In this document: positions 60,350 to 64,000 of the stretch, piece by piece | Numbering within the stretch: the first letter of the stretch is position 1 | Layout of the letters: each line of letters begins with the position of its first letter | Origin: Actinomyces sp. ph3 | Lineage (GTDB): Bacteria; Actinomycetota; Actinomycetes; Actinomycetales; Actinomycetaceae | Reading direction: 5' to 3' | DNA length: 64,000 bases | NCBI RefSeq assembly: GCF_000308055.1 | Contig: NZ_CAGY01000007.1 | Location: 62,001 to 126,000, forward strand | The notes under the pieces: generated by a model | What the model was told of the DNA's origin: nothing | The model's database searches: none | The model's input: only the letters and a program-made list of their open reading frames with translations | Program-made: the position numbers and the translations under genes

Positions 60350-61473
60350 TTCTGGTCCTTCTTCTGAAGAGTCGATTCAATAAGGTCAGCAAGTTGTTGA
60401 GCACCATCGGGGTGCGCAAGCGCGCGAGAGGCGATGGCCATTTCAGAAAGTTTTTCGCTTCCCAGCAAGGGGAAGATCGTGCCTCGAACGTAGTCGGAAG
60501 TCAGGTCGTGGTCCGCAACAAGAAGTGCCCCACCCTGCGCAACGTGATCCGCAGCGTTCAGCTTCTGCTCGCCATTGCCAATGGGCAGTGGAACATACAC
60601 GCAGGGCAGTCCGAGTGCGGTCATTTCGGCAACCGTACCCGCACCCGAGCGACACACAACCAAATCAGCAACGGCAAGCGCATCTTCCATTGTGGAGAGG
60701 TAGTCAATGATGTGCCAACGATCAGCAACACCAGCTGCCTTCACCGCATCGCGAACCTCTTGGTCCTTCCCCTTGCCGGTGAGGTGGACAACCTGCACCC
60801 CTTCGGGCAGCTCAGCGGCGACTTTCACCATCGCACGGTTCACATTGAGAGCCCCCAAAGAGCCGCCGGTGATGAGCAGGGTCTGCATATTGGGGTCGAC
60901 CCCCAACTTCGAGGCCGCAGAGCGTCGCGCAGATTCACGTCCTTCTTCGGTGGTACGAGCAGCGGCAAGGGCCTGGATGGCGGGACGCAGAGGAAGACCA
61001 GTCACCACAGTTACTCCGTGCTTTGCCTTCAAAGGAGTCGAGGGGAAAGTCAATCCCAAGGCTGATGCCCAGCGTGCACCGACTCGGTTAGCGAGTCCAG
61101 GACGGGCGTTCTGCTCATGGATGATGATCGGAAAATCCATCTTTCGCGCGGCAAGGTATGCGGGAGTAGAAACATATCCGCCAAAACCAACGAGCGCATC
61201 TGCTCCGCTCAGGGCTGAGCGACACTGTGCGATCGCACGCTTCATACGCCCCGGAAGAGAGAAGAACTGCAGAGAAGGTTTACGTGGCAGCGGAACGCGC
61301 TCAATAGTCACCAACTCGACACCCGCAGCGGGAACCAGCGTTGTTTCCAGCCCTTGAGAGGTACCAAGAGCAACGACGTCATACCCGCGTGAACGAAGTT
61401 CCAATGCGGTCGACAGCAAGGGGTTCACGTGCCCGGCGGTGCCACCACCTGCAAGAACAATTTTCTTTGTCAT
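60346..61473 (-). CDS. murG: UDP-GlcNAc:lipid I transferase MurG
   Basis: Peripheral membrane glycosyltransferase that makes lipid II. It has 375 residues. N-terminal LAGGGTAGHVNPLLSTALEL is the lipid-I side motif, FGGYVSTPAYLAA and HEQNARPGLANR are conserved, and CRSGAGTVAEMTALGLPCVY binds UDP-GlcNAc. ATGA overlap with ftsW; GGAAGGA before the ATG. Confidence 0.97.
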   Translation of the reverse strand: MTKKIVLAGGGTAGHVNPLLSTALELRSRGYDVVALGTSQGLETTLVPAAGVELVTIERVPLPRKPSLQFFSLPGRMKRAIAQCRSALSGADALVGFGGYVSTPAYLAARKMDFPIIIHEQNARPGLANRVGARWASALGLTFPSTPLKAKHGVTVVTGLPLRPAIQALAAARTTEEGRESARRSAASKLGVDPNMQTLLITGGSLGALNVNRAMVKVAAELPEGVQVVHLTGKGKDQEVRDAVKAAGVADRWHIIDYLSTMEDALAVADLVVCRSGAGTVAEMTALGLPCVYVPLPIGNGEQKLNAADHVAQGGALLVADHDLTSDYVRGTIFPLLGSEKLSEMAIASRALAHPDGAQQLADLIESTLQKKDQK

Positions 61474-62753
61474 CGTGTTCCTTCCGTAGATCCAGCGCTA
61501 GCCTTTCCTGCGCGGCGGCGTCGACGCGAAAGCCGCGGGTCGCGCGAGGATCCCGCCGAAAATTTCAGTCCCATAGTCATACCTGCATTCTCACGCGCGC
61601 AAGCAGCAACCAATGCAATGGCCGAAATCGTGAAGAGGTAGGACGAACCGCCATAAGACACCAACGGCAGAGGCACACCAATAACCGGACCAAGCCCAGT
61701 CACAGACGCAATATTAATAATTGCCTGAATGCCGATCCATGCAGCGACGCCACCGCTCACAATTGTTGCGAAGAAGGAGTTCGTCGAATGGATGAGGCGA
61801 ACCATCCCCCAAATCATCAAACAGATACACGCAACGATGGTCAGCGTCCCTAAGAGGCCGAATTCTTCACCAATAATTGCCAAGATGAAGTCGGTGTGCG
61901 CGGCCTGGAGATAGTTCCATTTTTCTCGCGACGCGCCGGGACCAAGACCCGTTAGCCCGCCAGAGCCAAGTGCCCACAGCGCGTGGTCAATCTGTTCGGG
62001 GGCCGAAAGGTTACGCGCGGGACGATTCCATGGAAGAACTGCAAGAATTCGCTTCATTCGCGTGGGATTTTGGAAAACTAAGAAGACAGCAATAGGAATC
62101 GCAGAAAGAAAAATAACTGCAAACCACTTGCGCGGAAGACGCGCAACCCAGATTGCGCCAAATGCTCCTGCAGCCATGACCATCGCGGTGCCCATGTCCT
62201 TACCGAGCATAACGTCAACAAGAGCGCCAAGAATGGGAAGCCCTACCGTGACTGCCATCTGTCGCCAGTCATTTCTGCGAGCGCCTTCCCGCGACAGTGA
62301 GCGTCCCAAGGCAACGATCAACGCCAGTTTGAGAAACTCCGAGGGCTGGAATGTTCCAAGTCCGGGAAGCGAAACCCAGTTAGTGTTTCCACCCTGTGAT
62401 GCCGCCAGTGGCGTCATGACTAGTGCCTGAAAAAACAGCGCCGCAAGATAAATAGCCGGTGCGAGGCGGTACCACACTGCCGAGGGAATTCTTTGGATAA
62501 AAATCGCCGCAAGCAGGAAAGAGACGCCAATAATGAGCAGCTGACGCAAGAATGCCGCGTAGGGACTGCCACCACTGGCGATAGTTGTAACGGCAGAGGC
62601 TGAAAACCCCATCACCAAACCGAAAACGGTCAAAATGAGTGCGGGGATAACGATCAGATAGTAGGTGGCGACAGGCGAATACACCCGATCTCCACGTTCT
62701 TTCGACGCAAATTCGAAACGCGGGATATGCAGGCGCTCCAGTAGGGAGCTCAT
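61470..62753 (-). CDS. ftsW: Peptidoglycan polymerase FtsW
   Basis: SEDS glycosyltransferase that polymerises lipid II at the septum. It has 427 residues with about ten membrane segments, LGKDMGTAMVMAAG, and the conserved end VIGVPLPLVSYGGSS. A basic C-terminal tail of about 35 residues follows. Start at ATG 62753, overlapping the murD stop (ATGA). Confidence 0.95.
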   Translation of the reverse strand: MSSLLERLHIPRFEFASKERGDRVYSPVATYYLIVIPALILTVFGLVMGFSASAVTTIASGGSPYAAFLRQLLIIGVSFLLAAIFIQRIPSAVWYRLAPAIYLAALFFQALVMTPLAASQGGNTNWVSLPGLGTFQPSEFLKLALIVALGRSLSREGARRNDWRQMAVTVGLPILGALVDVMLGKDMGTAMVMAAGAFGAIWVARLPRKWFAVIFLSAIPIAVFLVFQNPTRMKRILAVLPWNRPARNLSAPEQIDHALWALGSGGLTGLGPGASREKWNYLQAAHTDFILAIIGEEFGLLGTLTIVACICLMIWGMVRLIHSTNSFFATIVSGGVAAWIGIQAIINIASVTGLGPVIGVPLPLVSYGGSSYLFTISAIALVAACARENAGMTMGLKFSAGSSRDPRLSRRRRRAGKASAGSTEGTR

Positions 62754-64000
62754 TGCGCCGCCCAATTCGCTTCAAGACGTTTAACCGCATCGCGGAAAAC
62801 ATCCCCACGTTGCGCATAGGAACGGAACTGATCCCAGGATGCACACGCGGGTGCGAGCACAACAGTATCGCCCGGGCGGGACAGAGCCACGGCCTCGTTA
62901 ACGACAGAGAACATCCAGTCCTCATGCCCGTCGACCTCAACGAATGGAACTTGAGGCGCGCGCTGGCGCAACGCGTTCACAATCGCACTGCGATCCTTGC
63001 CAATGACAACCACACCTCGTAAAAGCGGAGCAACGCGAGCAACCAAGTCGCCAAACTCTTGGCCCTTCGTATCTCCTCCTGCGATCCAAACCGCAGTGCC
63101 GGGAGTAATTCCAGACAGCGAAGCCACGGCCGCATGGGCATTTGTCGCCTTAGAGTCATCAATCCAGGTGACATCGGCTGCATGTGAAATCACTGCACGT
63201 CGGTGATGAGCGGGGGTAAAGCTTCGAAGACCTTCCGCAACTGCTTCTGGTGGAACGCCAAAGGCGCGCGCAAGACCGGCTGCAGCGGTTGCATCCATAC
63301 GCGCAGCATCCGTAACACCGTCATGGTAGGCAACGCGAAGGTCATCGACTTCAGCTAAGAATTGGGCCTGCATATGACGTTTCTCGACAAAGGCACGCTC
63401 AACGAGCGCGTCCTCAACCCAACCAACCTGAGAGATTGAGGGGATCCCCAGGGTCAATCCAATTGCCCGGGCTCCATCAACGACATCGGCCTCGGCGACC
63501 ATGTTCTCCACGGTGATATCGGATGCGGGATAGAAACACGCTTTTTGAGTCAGGTGATAAACCTTCGCCTTATCTGCTGCATAGGCCTGTGCACTGCCGT
63601 GCCAATCAAGGTGATCGGCGTCGACATTCAAACACACAGAAGCCAGCGGAGAAACAGTCGAAACGGTATGCAGCTGGAAGGATGAGAGCTCGACAGCGAA
63701 GACCGTTGCATCGGTATCAACGGCTTCGCAAATGGGAAGGCCAATATTGCCTACTTCGACGGCGTTCTCACCTGCTGCTCGCAGCATCGCTCCCAGCATT
63801 CCAACCGTCGTCGTCTTGCCGTTGGTTCCAGTAACGCATAGCCAAGGACGGCCAGCGTGCTCGGAATCTTCTTGAAGACGCCAAGCCAGTTCGACCTCGC
63901 CGATCAGTTCAATACCAGCAGTTTCAGCCGCAGAAAAAATGGGATGATGAGCGGGGATTCCCGGAGAGACAACAATGCAATCCGACTTCCAATCGATGAC
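62750..64000 (-). CDS. murD: UDP-N-acetylmuramoylalanine-D-glutamate ligase, N-terminus outside the window
   Basis: Adds D-Glu to UDP-MurNAc-Ala. 416 codons are inside the window and the frame is open to the right edge. The visible part starts before VSPGIPAHHP and includes the ATP loop CVTGTNGKTTTVGML near 63800. Further motifs are NVDADHLDWHGS, WIDDSKATNAHAA and the C-terminal VLAPACASWDQF. The N-terminal UDP-binding region is mostly missing. It leads murD-ftsW-murG-murC-ftsQ. Confidence 0.96.
   Translation of the reverse strand, partial: VIDWKSDCIVVSPGIPAHHPIFSAAETAGIELIGEVELAWRLQEDSEHAGRPWLCVTGTNGKTTTVGMLGAMLRAAGENAVEVGNIGLPICEAVDTDATVFAVELSSFQLHTVSTVSPLASVCLNVDADHLDWHGSAQAYAADKAKVYHLTQKACFYPASDITVENMVAEADVVDGARAIGLTLGIPSISQVGWVEDALVERAFVEKRHMQAQFLAEVDDLRVAYHDGVTDAARMDATAAAGLARAFGVPPEAVAEGLRSFTPAHHRRAVISHAADVTWIDDSKATNAHAAVASLSGITPGTAVWIAGGDTKGQEFGDLVARVAPLLRGVVVIGKDRSAIVNALRQRAPQVPFVEVDGHEDWMFSVVNEAVALSRPGDTVVLAPACASWDQFRSYAQRGDVFRDAVKRLEANWAAQ

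Noticed and set aside
1-64000. CRISPR array, insertion sequence, prophage or integrated element
   Set aside because: No regularly spaced repeats, transposase, integrase or phage genes; gene order is ordinary core actinobacterial apart from small metabolic modules.

Overview
The window is a stretch of actinobacterial core chromosome, most likely from the family Actinomycetaceae (Actinomyces/Schaalia-like). This rests on moderate-to-high GC, many GTG starts, two genes that look leaderless, an actinobacterial SepF-YggT-DivIVA block beside ftsZ, a SepIVA-like protein, a DevS/DevR-like two-component pair, and a sucrose phosphorylase very close to the bifidobacterial enzyme. The genus is an inference. 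I see no phage, insertion sequence, CRISPR array or rRNA.

Left part (1-16000), accessory metabolism: the tail of an unidentified gene is translationally coupled to an anaerobic sulfatase-maturating radical SAM enzyme and a TauE/SafE anion exporter. A short-chain dehydrogenase and the glpABC operon (anaerobic glycerol-3-phosphate dehydrogenase) follow on the minus strand. Divergent from glpABC is a peptide-use group: an M13 endopeptidase, an M1 aminopeptidase, an MFS transporter and an OPT oligopeptide transporter.

15800-25200, one long minus-strand housekeeping run: RNase E/G, L21, L27, Obg, proB, proA, nadD, rsfS, a histidine phosphatase and tRNA-Ala(GGC). Divergent from RNase E/G is cydAB-cydDC (cytochrome bd and its assembly ABC exporter), ending in a DevS-like GAF histidine kinase. 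That kinase meets its probable DevR-like partner tail to tail; the regulator closes an operon of DAK2 protein, recG, rsmD, coaD, SepIVA-like protein, DUF177 protein and rnc.

41000-49000: rpmB; a sucrose phosphorylase plus MFS permease unit with inverted repeats upstream; then the infC-rpmI-rplT-trmH operon, whose infC appears to start at ATT behind a terminator-like leader hairpin; an SseB-like pair; and an S4 protein.

49000-64000: dnaE, rluD, lspA, divIVA, yggT, sepF, pgeF, ftsZ, ftsQ, murC, murG, ftsW and murD (cut by the window edge), the downstream half of the dcw cell-wall and division cluster with ATGA/GTGA/TGATG overlaps through most of it.

The most interesting points are the split DevS/DevR-like pair tied to the cyd genes, the ATT-started infC with a leader attenuator, the three TGCACAT half-sites between glpABC and the M13 peptidase, the leaderless layouts of pepO and dnaE, and an apparent excess of the heptamer CGAGGCC on both strands.
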